The notes under the pieces were generated by a model. It did not search any database. It saw only the letters and a program-made list of their open reading frames with translations, and had not been told where the DNA came from. Of a stretch of 64,000 bases of DNA, positions 36,989 through 45,135 are shown one piece after another. Every line of letters begins with the position of its first letter. Positions within the stretch are counted from its first letter, which is position 1. This DNA comes from Cognatishimia sp. 1_MG-2023 (lineage in GTDB: Bacteria; Pseudomonadota; Alphaproteobacteria; Rhodobacterales; Rhodobacteraceae). Made by a program: the position numbers and the translations under genes. The DNA lies in contig NZ_JAUORX010000001.1 in assembly GCF_030548175.1 (NCBI RefSeq), positions 496,001 to 560,000 on the forward strand, in the 5' to 3' direction.

Positions 36989-37902
36989 TGCGCCTTCCCT
37001 CGGCCAAAGTCTGGCGCGTCTGTATCTTGCCCCGCCTCAATAATGCCCCGGCGAATTTCGCGTGTGCGCGTAAAGTAATCGTGCAAATGTTCGCCGTCGC
37101 CCTGTCGAATAGCCCGCTGTAACGCAAACAACTCTTCGGTAAAGCGCCCAAGGATTTCTAGAGTAGCGTCTTTGTTGCTTAGGAAAACATCGCGCCACAT
37201 CGTCGGATCGCTTGCGGCAATTCGTGTAAAGTCGCGGAAACCGGATGCGGAGTATTTGATGACTTCGCTTTCAGAAACGCGGCGTAGGTCGTCTGCGACA
37301 CCGACCATTGTATAAGCGATCAAATGCGGTGTGTGCGATGTAACAGCAAGAACGAGATCATGGTGATCAGCGTCCATTTGTTCAACGTCTGCCCCCATCC
37401 CCTTCCAGAGATCAGAGACCTTTTGTACGGCGTCTAAATCCGTTTCTTCGTCGACGATCAGCAAGCACCAGCGGTTATCGAACAGCTCTGCAAAGCCAGA
37501 CTCGGGACCGGAATGCTCGGTCCCTGCGATCGGGTGAGCCGGAACGAAATGCACGCCCTCAGGTAGGTGCGGCGATACTGCGTCAATGACTTGCCGTTTC
37601 ACCGATCCAACGTCAGATACAGTCGCACCTGGTTTAAGCGATCCACCAATTTCGGCAGCGACATCGCCCATCACACCAACGGGAACGCATAGCACTACAA
37701 GGTCTGCATCTTTGACAGCCTCGGCGGCAGTGTCGCAAATACGATCACATAGGCCGATCTTGCGCGCGGTATCGCGTGTCGTTTGGCTGCGGGCAAAACC
37801 AGTGACCTCGCCAGCAAGACCTGCGCGTTTGATCGCCCAGAACATCGAGGATGCGATTAATCCTAAGCCAATCAGCGCGACACGATCATAGACCTGACTC
37901 AT
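36985..37902 (-). CDS. Prephenate/arogenate dehydrogenase
   Basis: This 305-residue NAD-dependent enzyme of tyrosine synthesis has the Rossmann motif [38 protein letters not shown], and the substrate-binding [19 protein letters not shown]. The C-terminal part is helical ([20 protein letters not shown]). It could be of the cyclohexadienyl (TyrC) type. Its ATG overlaps the hisC stop by 4 bp. hisC-type aminotransferases often serve the same pathway, so the pair is a sensible unit. Confidence 0.93.
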   Translation of the reverse strand: MSQVYDRVALIGLGLIASSMFWAIKRAGLAGEVTGFARSQTTRDTARKIGLCDRICDTAAEAVKDADLVVLCVPVGVMGDVAAEIGGSLKPGATVSDVGSVKRQVIDAVSPHLPEGVHFVPAHPIAGTEHSGPESGFAELFDNRWCLLIVDEETDLDAVQKVSDLWKGMGADVEQMDADHHDLVLAVTSHTPHLIAYTMVGVADDLRRVSESEVIKYSASGFRDFTRIAASDPTMWRDVFLSNKDATLEILGRFTEELFALQRAIRQGDGEHLHDYFTRTREIRRGIIEAGQDTDAPDFGRGKAH

Positions 37903-38984
37903 GCCGCCCCTTCCTTAAAACTTTTGACCGCATGGGCGACACGACGGCACCCTGCTTCGTCGCCCACAGTTATCCGTAGGCAATTAGGAAGCCCGTATCC
38001 CGCGACTTTGCGAACGATAACACCCTGTTTCTTAAGGTATTCATCGCAGGCGCTTGCCTCGTCCTCTGATGCGAAGCGCGCCAAGATAAAGTTGGCACAA
38101 GACGTGTCAGAAGGCACTCCAATTTCAGCAAGCGCTTCGGCCAACCACGCCCGCAGCCGCGCATTATCTTTGCGGCAACGCGCTACGAATTCCGTGTCGC
38201 GTACAGCGGCTTCAGCCACCTGCATTTGCACATCTGAAAGATTGAAAGGCGGACGCACTCGGTTCAAAATGTCGATCAATTCTTTCGGGCCATAGCCCCA
38301 GCCGATCCGCATCCCGCCCAAACCATAGATTTTGGAAAAGGTGCGGGTCATGATCACATTGTCACGGCTATCAACAAGTGCTGCGCCCCCGTCATACCCT
38401 TCGACATATTCAGTATAGGCGCCATCGTGTACTAAGATCGCGCCTTCGGGCAGGCCTGCGGCCAAACGAGCGACTTCGTTGCCACCAATCATTGTGCCAG
38501 TTGGGTTGGCAGGATTGGCGATGAAGACAATTTTGGTTTTGTCTGTGCAAGCCTTTAGGATTGCATCGACATCGACGACACGCTCGCGCTCTGCAACGTT
38601 TACAGGTGTTGCACCACAGGCGAGTGTCAGAATCGGGTACATCGAGAACCCGTGTTCGGTGTAGATCACCTCATCACCAGGGCCTGCGAAACATTGCGCA
38701 ATGAGATGAAGAATTTCGTCCGATCCGACGCCACAGATGATTTGGTCAGCTTTCAGGCCATGCACCTCGGCAATTGCGGTGCGCAAATCAGCATGATCAG
38801 TCCCAGGGTAGCGATGCAAGTTCAAACCAGCCTTGCGAAAGGCTTCCTTGGAAGCATCACCAGCTCCGTAAGGGTTTTCGTTTGAAGACAGTTTTACGAT
38901 GTCTGTGACACCAGCCACCGTTGACTGTCCGCCCTGATAGAGAGCGATTTCCAGAATTCCGGGCTGCGGTTGGATCTTGGTCAT
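37899..38984 (-). CDS. hisC: Histidinol-phosphate aminotransferase
   Basis: This 361-residue PLP enzyme of fold type I has [17 protein letters not shown] at the substrate side, [16 protein letters not shown], and the PLP lysine in [18 protein letters not shown]. Length fits HisC. Beside a prephenate dehydrogenase it may also transaminate aromatic precursors. The ATG at 38984 follows AAGGA. It heads a three-gene unit with the dehydrogenase and the extensin-family gene. Confidence 0.92.
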   Translation of the reverse strand: MTKIQPQPGILEIALYQGGQSTVAGVTDIVKLSSNENPYGAGDASKEAFRKAGLNLHRYPGTDHADLRTAIAEVHGLKADQIICGVGSDEILHLIAQCFAGPGDEVIYTEHGFSMYPILTLACGATPVNVAERERVVDVDAILKACTDKTKIVFIANPANPTGTMIGGNEVARLAAGLPEGAILVHDGAYTEYVEGYDGGAALVDSRDNVIMTRTFSKIYGLGGMRIGWGYGPKELIDILNRVRPPFNLSDVQMQVAEAAVRDTEFVARCRKDNARLRAWLAEALAEIGVPSDTSCANFILARFASEDEASACDEYLKKQGVIVRKVAGYGLPNCLRITVGDEAGCRRVAHAVKSFKEGAA

Positions 38985-39132
38985 GTCCGTTCCTTACACT
39001 TCAAACCCGTTCTAATTCGGTTATCAGAGAGAAGGAATAGCTATTCGAAACTGGCACTCCTTCTGCGACGTTTGTTGCGGCAATGCCCAGTCATAGTGCT
39101 AAACAGCGAAACAACGACACGTTTCGGCCAAA

Positions 39133-39167
39133 CAAAAGAAAAGGCCGTGCTGAATACCAGCACGGCC
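39133..39167 (-). terminator. Intrinsic terminator of rpsD
   Basis: On the minus strand GGCCGTGCTG, a 5-nt loop, CAGCACGGCC gives a perfect 10-bp stem followed by TTTTCTTTTG, 26 bp beyond the rpsD stop. Confidence 0.95.
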
Positions 39168-39192
39168 CAAAGTCTTTGAATGTCGGCGAAGA

Positions 39193-39813
39193 TTAGTTCT
39201 TCGCGTAGAATTCAACAACCAGATTTGGCTCCATAACAACTGGGTACGGCACGTCGGACAAGCCAGGTGCACGTGTGAAAGTTGCTGTCATTTTGGAGTG
39301 GTCAACGTCGATGTAATCAGGAACATCGCGCTCAGCCAATTGTGTCGCTTCGATCAGAACAGCCAATTGCTTGGACTTGTCACGAACTTCGATCACGTCA
39401 CCTTCTTTTACACGGTAAGAAGGAATGTTAACGCGCTTGCCGTTAACTTTTACGTGGCCGTGGTTCACGAACTGACGTGCAGCAAATACTGTTGCAACGA
39501 ATTTCGCGCGGTAAACAACAGCGTCCAGACGACGCTCCAGAAGACCGATCAAGTTTTCACCTGTATCGCCTTTTACACGCTCAGCTTCGGCATAGATGCG
39601 ACGGAACTGTTTCTCGGTCATGTCGCCGTAGTAACCTTTTAGCTTTTGCTTTGCGCGCAGCTGGATACCAAAGTCGGACATTTTGCCTTTACGGCGCTGA
39701 CCATGCTGGCCTGGGCCATATTCACGGCGGTTTACTGGAGACTTAGGACGGCCCCAGATGTTTTCGCCCATGCGGCGGTCAATTTTATACTTGGCAGACG
39801 TACGTTTAGTCAC
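39193..39813 (-). CDS. rpsD: 30S ribosomal protein S4
   Basis: This 206-residue protein binds 16S rRNA early in 30S assembly. I chose the GTG at 39813 (AAGGAG 8 nt upstream), giving [20 protein letters not shown]. The S4 RNA-binding domain (about 94-155) has [40 protein letters not shown] and the end ends VVEFYAKN. The frame is open upstream to 39909 but without a site. It stands alone with its own terminator. Confidence 0.97.
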   Translation of the reverse strand: MTKRTSAKYKIDRRMGENIWGRPKSPVNRREYGPGQHGQRRKGKMSDFGIQLRAKQKLKGYYGDMTEKQFRRIYAEAERVKGDTGENLIGLLERRLDAVVYRAKFVATVFAARQFVNHGHVKVNGKRVNIPSYRVKEGDVIEVRDKSKQLAVLIEATQLAERDVPDYIDVDHSKMTATFTRAPGLSDVPYPVVMEPNLVVEFYAKN

Positions 39814-40027
39814 GGCTGATCTCCTTCGTTTAGGTTTCGAAGGGCGTTGTCCTCTATTCGGATTTTGCCGAATTGACAGGAATCCCCTTGCGGGGGCCAC
39901 CAACACCAATGAAGCCGCGCTTATACGCGTAGCACTTGCGGAGTCAACGGGGATGAAGAAAAGAAATGCGGTTTTTCCGCTCCCCTAGGGAAGAAGGAAA
40001 AACCGATGCTAGTCTTGCTATGTCAGC

Positions 40028-41089
40028 CTATGCTGCCTCGTGGCGCAAAATCGCGGCCTCTGATGCTGTCAGTTGACGGCGTGCATGGTCCCCATAGCTA
40101 TAAGGACGCGCCGCAAACTCAGGATTGATACCCAGCAGTCTTGTGCGATCCTCGTCACCAAGGGAGGACATGGCAGCGTCTGCTGGGTGGAAACTTTCGG
40201 TTTCGACACCATTTGCAAAAAGGATTTCGTGACGCGGCAGTAAAAGATGCACGTAAGTCACTTCGCGCAGTTTGAAATCAACTTTCACATTGCGGCCATT
40301 TTCAAGCTGGCGCGCCGAAACCAACACTTCTGGTGTATTAAATAGTGCCCGAGCCACTTCGCCACGCACCAAAACCCGGTGATCAGGCGAAACGATCAAA
40401 GCACGCTGAGGGAATTCATGACCCAATGCGCCTGGCTTGATCCGAATTGGCCGCAACTTAGGCAATGCAAACAAACGTGCCCCTGTCATCCGACGAGACC
40501 CGATCCACTGAATTTCTTGCGGACCGTTGTCTTTGGTTAGGACCAGATCACCTTCGCGCAGCTTTTCAATCAGGCGTGGGCCTTTGGGCGTGTCGATCCG
40601 CGTGCCAGGAGTAAAACAAATCGTCCCTGCCCCATCCGCCTCTGAGGAATGGGTTTCGTGCATCTCCAACGTATGGTGAACAACCCAAAGATCGGAATCT
40701 TTGGGCGGAATTTCATCAATAAACATCAATAGCGGCGCGCCACCGTCAACGTCGATAAGGGTGACAGTGTAGCTGTTACGCCCATTGGTCACGACAAAGC
40801 TGCTGTCGCGCATTGGGTCGTCTGTTTCGACTTGATCTAACTTTGTTGTATTGGCCAACGCCGCCCCAACAAGCTTGCGTACCATGCGTGCCGCTTTGCG
40901 CCGCAACATCACTTCGCCTTCGCCGCGCTCCAATCGCAACAGTTCTGTTGGCCCGTCCACGCGGATAGCATCTCCACGCCATGACCACACCGCGCCTTGC
41001 TCAATAGCGCTTATAGGTGCGGCCGTAAGACCATCTACTTCTGTTTGCGACCAGGAGATGACGAACGTGCCCAAAAAGCCCGTTCCCAT
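40028..41089 (-). CDS. Hint (Hedgehog/intein-like) domain protein
   Basis: This 353-residue protein has an N-terminal part of about 155 residues of unknown fold and a Hint domain (about 157-300): CFTPGTRIDTPKGPRLIEKL with the leading cysteine, then REGDLVLTKDNG, VSPDHRVLVRG and YVHLLLPRHEILFANGVETE. In hedgehog proteins and inteins the cysteine and the TxxH motif cut the chain before the cysteine. Such proteins abound in roseobacters, often secreted by type I systems, but this one lacks visible calcium-binding repeats. Its function is unknown. About 210 bp separate it from rpsD. Confidence 0.88.
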   Translation of the reverse strand: MGTGFLGTFVISWSQTEVDGLTAAPISAIEQGAVWSWRGDAIRVDGPTELLRLERGEGEVMLRRKAARMVRKLVGAALANTTKLDQVETDDPMRDSSFVVTNGRNSYTVTLIDVDGGAPLLMFIDEIPPKDSDLWVVHHTLEMHETHSSEADGAGTICFTPGTRIDTPKGPRLIEKLREGDLVLTKDNGPQEIQWIGSRRMTGARLFALPKLRPIRIKPGALGHEFPQRALIVSPDHRVLVRGEVARALFNTPEVLVSARQLENGRNVKVDFKLREVTYVHLLLPRHEILFANGVETESFHPADAAMSSLGDEDRTRLLGINPEFAARPYSYGDHARRQLTASEAAILRHEAA

Positions 41090-41187
41090 TTGCCTGTGTC
41101 CTGCCTCATTATTTTTATTAATGAGACGTTAGCAAAAGTGATTCGTTCTGGGAAGTGCAAAATGAATCTCGCAGTGAGACCATACGC

Positions 41188-42108
41188 TTAAAAGTCAAAC
41201 TTGATGCGTATTGCACCCAACACTTGCCCCTCTGGCTGGCCACTAAACTCTGGGCTCAACCATGATGCGCCATAGTAAATGCTGTACTTCTTTCGCTGCA
41301 TCTCAACGCCAGCACGAATACGATGACGTGTGTTCTCAAGCGAAATACCTGAGGACGTGGGCAAGTAAATGCTGCTATCCACATAAGCGATGTCGGCACC
41401 GATGAAGAACGCCATGCCATCTTCTCTTTGCTGGATTGTGCGATAGCGAAGGCCTGTGATTGGATCACGCACCAGAAGATCGCCCTGACCGATGTTACCA
41501 ATTGTTAGGTCAAAACCGGCGCGAACTAGTGTTTCGTCTCCGGCCCGTGCTTCTAGGAAAGGTCGAAGAGACGCATTTGAACCTAGCGACAGTGATTTAC
41601 CAACCTCAGCCACCGCTGAAAGCGTTGTTTTGTTGCCGACTTGGCTGCCCAACACACCAGACGACGGACCCTCTATTCCAAAGCTGTCATGTAAGAAGTT
41701 CTGAAAATCGCCTAACCCATTTTGCGGGCCAAGGATAGTCAGGTCACCACCAAGCGAGAATTCAAGCGAGTTGCGTTGGAAGTGCGTATGCGCACCAACC
41801 GATAGAGCCGCTGCATAAGGGCGATCGCCTGCTGGTGGTGATTGTAGATTTGAAGGCGCAATAATTTGGCCAAGTATACGCAGTTCAACAATTTCACCCA
41901 TATCTTCAGGGAGTTGGTCCATCCATTTTGGCCCAAACACATGGCTGCCAACGATAGAACCTGACCGCCAGCGATCATGCCCGTCCCCCAAAAAGTCGTT
42001 CACAATCAAACGGCCATAACCGAGCTGCTCGGCCTGCGCCGAAATTGGGATAACAATCTGAGCAAGACCAAGGACGGAAAGCCCAAGGGATAAAAGTAAA
42101 TGTCGCAT
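41188..42108 (-). CDS. LpxR-like outer-membrane lipid A deacylase family (DUF2219)
   Basis: This 306-residue protein has a signal peptide (about 1-26, ending SAQA) and then a beta-barrel pattern. The N-terminal NDFLGDGHDRWRSGS is the family signature, followed by RPYAAALSVGAHTHF and a C-terminal aromatic ending (IRIKFDF) typical of barrel insertion. LpxR removes the 3'-acyloxyacyl group of lipid A. Here activity is assumed only by family. I chose the ATG at 42108, which gives the signal peptide directly; the frame extends to 42174 without benefit. Confidence 0.85.
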   Translation of the reverse strand: MRHLLLSLGLSVLGLAQIVIPISAQAEQLGYGRLIVNDFLGDGHDRWRSGSIVGSHVFGPKWMDQLPEDMGEIVELRILGQIIAPSNLQSPPAGDRPYAAALSVGAHTHFQRNSLEFSLGGDLTILGPQNGLGDFQNFLHDSFGIEGPSSGVLGSQVGNKTTLSAVAEVGKSLSLGSNASLRPFLEARAGDETLVRAGFDLTIGNIGQGDLLVRDPITGLRYRTIQQREDGMAFFIGADIAYVDSSIYLPTSSGISLENTRHRIRAGVEMQRKKYSIYYGASWLSPEFSGQPEGQVLGAIRIKFDF

Positions 42109-42215
42109 AGCTGCCTCAACAGGAATTCTTGTTGCTGGCGACATACCTAAAGATTTGGTACAAAAAAAAGGCAATAAAGCGAATATTCAGATTATTTTCA
42201 GCTAAGAGGCGAGCA

Positions 42216-42824
42216 TCACACTAAACCAGCCTCTTTCGCAATCATCGCGGCTTGCGTCCGATTTTTGGCAGCCAACTTTCGGCACAGCGTCCGCACATGA
42301 AGCTTGATCGTCACTTCTTGCAATCCCAACTCACGCGCGATTTCTTTGTTAGACAGCCCTTGGCTGATACAATTCAAAACTTCTCTTTCACGTTTACTGA
42401 GTATTTTGATGAGCCCTTTGACAACCTCATCCTCTTGAGTGAATTCCAAGGGCACAAAGACTTCATCAGAAACCATAGTATTGACAGCCTTCAGGAAATC
42501 GCTTGCCGTCATTACCTTAGTCAAAAACCCAATTGCACCTTTCTGAATCGCCCCTTCTACGACAGACTTAGGCGCACTGATTGATAGGATAGCTATGCCA
42601 CGTGCCAAATTGGCCTTCACCGCCAATTCTAAGCCCGCAAGCCCATTCATATCTGGCATGTCATAATCCAAGAGCGCCAAATCAAACGGCCCGGCTGTCT
42701 GGCAGAAGTCTAATGCCTCATGCAAAGATTTGGCCGTCACAACACGGGCACTACCCATATTTTCTAGGTAAGCACCAAGTAATTCACGCACGAGTGCATG
42801 ATTATCTGCAATGAGTATTCGCAT
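42216..42824 (-). CDS. LuxR/NarL-family response regulator (copy 2)
   Basis: This 202-residue protein is collinear with the regulator at 5157-5771. It has MRILIADNHALVRELL, phospho-acceptor D53 (LALLDYDMPDMNG), GFLTKVMTASDF, and a C-terminal LuxR helix-turn-helix (LSKREREVLNCISQGLSNKE, residues about 138-195). The acidic pair is D7-N8 instead of two aspartates. It diverges from the second sulfite-oxidase-fold gene; the 256 bp between them hold an 11-bp inverted repeat and the 20-bp palindrome. No kinase gene is adjacent, so it may receive phosphate from the hybrid kinase at 8027-10549. Confidence 0.94.
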   Translation of the reverse strand: MRILIADNHALVRELLGAYLENMGSARVVTAKSLHEALDFCQTAGPFDLALLDYDMPDMNGLAGLELAVKANLARGIAILSISAPKSVVEGAIQKGAIGFLTKVMTASDFLKAVNTMVSDEVFVPLEFTQEDEVVKGLIKILSKREREVLNCISQGLSNKEIARELGLQEVTIKLHVRTLCRKLAAKNRTQAAMIAKEAGLV

Positions 42825-42932
42825 ATCAGTGGCATTGGTATTTTGTTGGTAAGAGTATTCAGTCTAAGCCATTCAAGGCCTTCACCTTGAGGAGCAAACT
42901 GTGATCTTAGATAAAGGCAGGACTATACCCTC

Positions 42933-42959
42933 AATTGCATTTTACCGAAAAATGCAATT
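42933..42959. promoter_or_regulatory. 11-bp perfect inverted repeat in divergent promoter region
   Basis: AATTGCATTTT, loop ACCGA, AAAATGCAATT lies between response regulator 2 and the second sulfite-oxidase-fold gene, 25 bp from the 20-bp palindrome. It has no clear U-tract beyond the stem, and its position between divergent genes makes an operator more likely than a terminator. Confidence 0.6.
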
Positions 42960-42983
42960 CAAATCCAGTGATTTTCGAGACCC

Positions 42984-43003
42984 ACCTATCCGAACGGATA
43001 GGT
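42984..43003. promoter_or_regulatory. 20-bp palindromic operator, copy 2 of 2
   Basis: ACCTATCCGAACGGATAGGT has the same 8-bp arms as the site at 7400-7419, with another 4-nt centre. It lies 77 nt before the ATG of the second secreted sulfite-oxidase-fold gene and about 160 bp from the start of response regulator 2. Shared arms upstream of paralogous genes argue for one regulator, or two with the same specificity. Confidence 0.8.
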
Positions 43004-43080
43004 CTCATTCCAATTGAGCAGGTGCTCTAGCTTACAATTCTATGCCAAAACTCAAATCATAAACTAACTTAGGTTAAGCT

Positions 43081-43587
43081 ATGATCCTTCGCATTTTTTG
43101 TTTTGCACTCCTTTCTCTTTGTCTTTCAACTACTGCACGTGCTGAAGCGTTACCCGAACCCAAAGGGCAGGTTCTTTTGACTGTTTCCGGCTCTATTGAG
43201 AAGAGAAATGCAAAACAGATCGCCATCTTTGATCGTGACATGCTTCTCGACCTACCAGTCACACAATTTGAGACGACAACAATTTGGACAGACGGGCTTC
43301 AAAGTTTCAGCGGCGTTTCACTTCATGACCTCAAAGAACAAATCGGCATGGATGGTGAGACACTTATTGCCAGCGCGATCAACGACTACAGCGTAGAAAT
43401 CCCACTTTCAGACGCGAAAGAAGGGGGACCAATCATAGCCTACCTTCGCAACGGAACTGAAATGTCAGTGCGCAGCAAGGGGCCGCTATGGATTGTTTAT
43501 CCATATGATACGGTTCCTGAATACCGATCTGAAACGATCTATTCTCGCAGCATCTGGCAATTGGACCGTCTGGAAGTCATCAAGTAG
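43081..43587 (+). CDS. Secreted sulfite-oxidase-fold protein, cofactor ligand missing (copy 2)
   Basis: This 168-residue protein has a signal peptide (about 1-21, ending ARA). It shares with copy 1 the blocks TTIWTDGLQSFSGVSLHDL, INDYSVEIPLSDA, RSKGPLWIVYPYD and SETIYSRSIWQLDRLEVIK. The mature chain has no cysteine, so molybdopterin cannot be held in the usual way. The ATG at 43081 is the first in frame. It diverges from response regulator 2 and has the 20-bp palindrome upstream. No kinase gene follows, unlike copy 1. I infer a periplasmic signal-binding or accessory role. Confidence 0.85.
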   Translation: MILRIFCFALLSLCLSTTARAEALPEPKGQVLLTVSGSIEKRNAKQIAIFDRDMLLDLPVTQFETTTIWTDGLQSFSGVSLHDLKEQIGMDGETLIASAINDYSVEIPLSDAKEGGPIIAYLRNGTEMSVRSKGPLWIVYPYDTVPEYRSETIYSRSIWQLDRLEVIK

Positions 43588-43892
43588 CCTGCGCGGATAA
43601 CGTTAAGCGACGAACACCTAATCTTAGTCCAACACCCTCCAGCCTATAGAACAACACGCTCTGACAGGGAATCATCCCGCTGAATCTTGGGCCAACCAGA
43701 TCAGCCTTGGAATTTCTTACCGATACGGAAAACCGTTATCGCCATCGGTGCCGTAACCGTTAACGCAAACAGAAGCAGTCAGGTCACGTTTAACGCTAAC
43801 ATACTGACAAAAAACGTGTTTTACCTTTTTCCCCAGCCCTATTCGCTCTATACGGCGGCCAACTCCACGTGCTTATAAAAAGAGGACATTCC
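43588..43892. other. Intergenic stretch before gap
   Basis: About 305 bp without a gene. It holds repeated GTTAACG/GTTTAACG-like words near 43758-43798 and probably the gap promoter. A short open frame at 43687-43878 lacks a ribosome site and looks like chance. I see no clear terminator or RNA gene. Confidence 0.5.
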
Positions 43893-44894
43893 ATGACCGT
43901 CACCCTAGGCATCAACGGATTTGGCCGCATCGGTCGCTGCACTTTGATGCAAATCGCAGAAGCTGCTCGTGACGATGTAAAAGTTGTTAAGCTAAACGCA
44001 ACAGGCCCACTCGAAACTGCGGCGCATCTTATCCGCTATGACTCGATCCATGGGCGCTTCATCAACGATGTTACCGTTCAAAACGGCACAATGGATGTCG
44101 GCCAAGGGCCAATGCGCGTCTATTCAACCTACAACATGGATGAGTTGGACTGGACGGGCGTTGATGTTGTTCTGGAATGCACCGGCCAATTCAATGACGG
44201 CGAAAAGGCAGCCAAGCACTTAGAACGTGGCGCTAAAAAAGTTCTGATCTCCGCGCCTGCTAAGAATGTCCAACGTACCGTTGTGTTTGGGGTTAATGAT
44301 CATCTGCTCAATGCGAATGACAACATGATCTCAAACGGCTCTTGCACGACAAACTGCTTGGCTCCGCTTGCAAAAGTCCTGCACGAAAACATTGGTATCG
44401 AGAACGGTCTGATGACCACGATCCACAGCTACACAGGCGATCAGCCAACTCTGGACCGCCGTCACAGTGACTTGTACCGCGCACGGTCAGCAGCCATGGC
44501 AATGATCCCAACCTCAACCGGCGCTGCGAAAGCCTTGGGCGAAGTGCTTCCGGATCTAAAAGGCAAGCTTGATGGCACAGCAATACGTGTCCCTACGCCC
44601 AACGTTTCTGCCGTTGATCTGACTTTTGTAGCTTCCAAAGATGTCACTGCAGCTGATGTGAATGAAATCGTTCGCGAAGCGGCTGCGACAACAATGAAAG
44701 GCGTGTTGGGCTACGATCCAGAGCCAAAAGTCTCTATCGACTTTAATCACACAACAGAAAGCTCCATCTTTGCACCAGATCAAACCAAAGTTGTTGGCGG
44801 GCGAACCGTTCGCGTTTTGGCTTGGTATGACAACGAGTGGGGCTTTTCTACTCGTATGGCAGATGTTGCCGCGAAAATGGGTCAGCTGATCTAA
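43893..44894 (+). CDS. gap: Glyceraldehyde-3-phosphate dehydrogenase, type I
   Basis: This 333-residue glycolytic enzyme has the NAD-binding LGINGFGRIGRCTLMQI, the catalytic SNGSCTTNCLAPLAKVLH, and SYTGDQPTLDRRHSDLYRAR, ending WGFSTRMADVAAKMG. I chose the ATG at 43893 (AGAGGA upstream); the frame begins at 43869 without benefit. The motif after the first turn and the RRHSDL loop are typical of the type found in roseobacters, where several gap copies exist. A hairpin and a tiny membrane-protein gene follow. Confidence 0.95.
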   Translation: MTVTLGINGFGRIGRCTLMQIAEAARDDVKVVKLNATGPLETAAHLIRYDSIHGRFINDVTVQNGTMDVGQGPMRVYSTYNMDELDWTGVDVVLECTGQFNDGEKAAKHLERGAKKVLISAPAKNVQRTVVFGVNDHLLNANDNMISNGSCTTNCLAPLAKVLHENIGIENGLMTTIHSYTGDQPTLDRRHSDLYRARSAAMAMIPTSTGAAKALGEVLPDLKGKLDGTAIRVPTPNVSAVDLTFVASKDVTAADVNEIVREAAATTMKGVLGYDPEPKVSIDFNHTTESSIFAPDQTKVVGGRTVRVLAWYDNEWGFSTRMADVAAKMGQLI

Positions 44895-44920
44895 ACAGCT
44901 GTTCTATATCCAAAATTATT

Positions 44921-44981
44921 GCGCCCCCGCAGACTGTCAGGCATACCCTTTAACAAGGTATCCAATAGTCTCCGGGGGCGC
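44921..44981 (+). promoter_or_regulatory. Long hairpin over the ribosome site of the next gene
   Basis: GCGCCCCCGCAGACT (44921-44935) and AGTCTCCGGGGGCGC (44967-44981) pair over 15 positions with one mismatch. An inner stem ATACC/GGTAT sits in the loop. The right arm contains the only G-rich ribosome-site candidate and ends 9 nt before the ATG at 44991. It might block translation of the small gene, stabilise the gap mRNA, or act as a weak terminator; no U-run follows. Confidence 0.65.
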
Positions 44982-44990
44982 AGCAATTTC

Positions 44991-45134
44991 ATGACCAACC
45001 CGATCGCAATCTTCTTAGGTCTCGCCATTGTCCTCGCAGTCATCGCGGATCAATATTTCCTTGATGGGGCTGGTAGCTTATTAGCAGGACGAAAGTTTGC
45101 AGAGCTGATCGAATGGATCGCGTTCTGGCGCTAA
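44991..45134 (+). CDS. Small single-span membrane protein (47 residues)
   Basis: This 47-residue protein has one hydrophobic helix (about residues 5-22: IAIFLGLAIVLAVIADQYF) followed by an amphipathic end, LLAGRKFAELIEWIAFWR. It lies 96 bp behind gap in the same direction and ends 1 bp before the convergent beta-helix gene. The ATG at 44991 is preferred; an upstream ATG at 44919 lies before the hairpin. The composition and position look real, and I believe relatives occur beside gap in other roseobacters. The function is unknown. Confidence 0.72.
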   Translation: MTNPIAIFLGLAIVLAVIADQYFLDGAGSLLAGRKFAELIEWIAFWR

Positions 45135-45135
45135 C

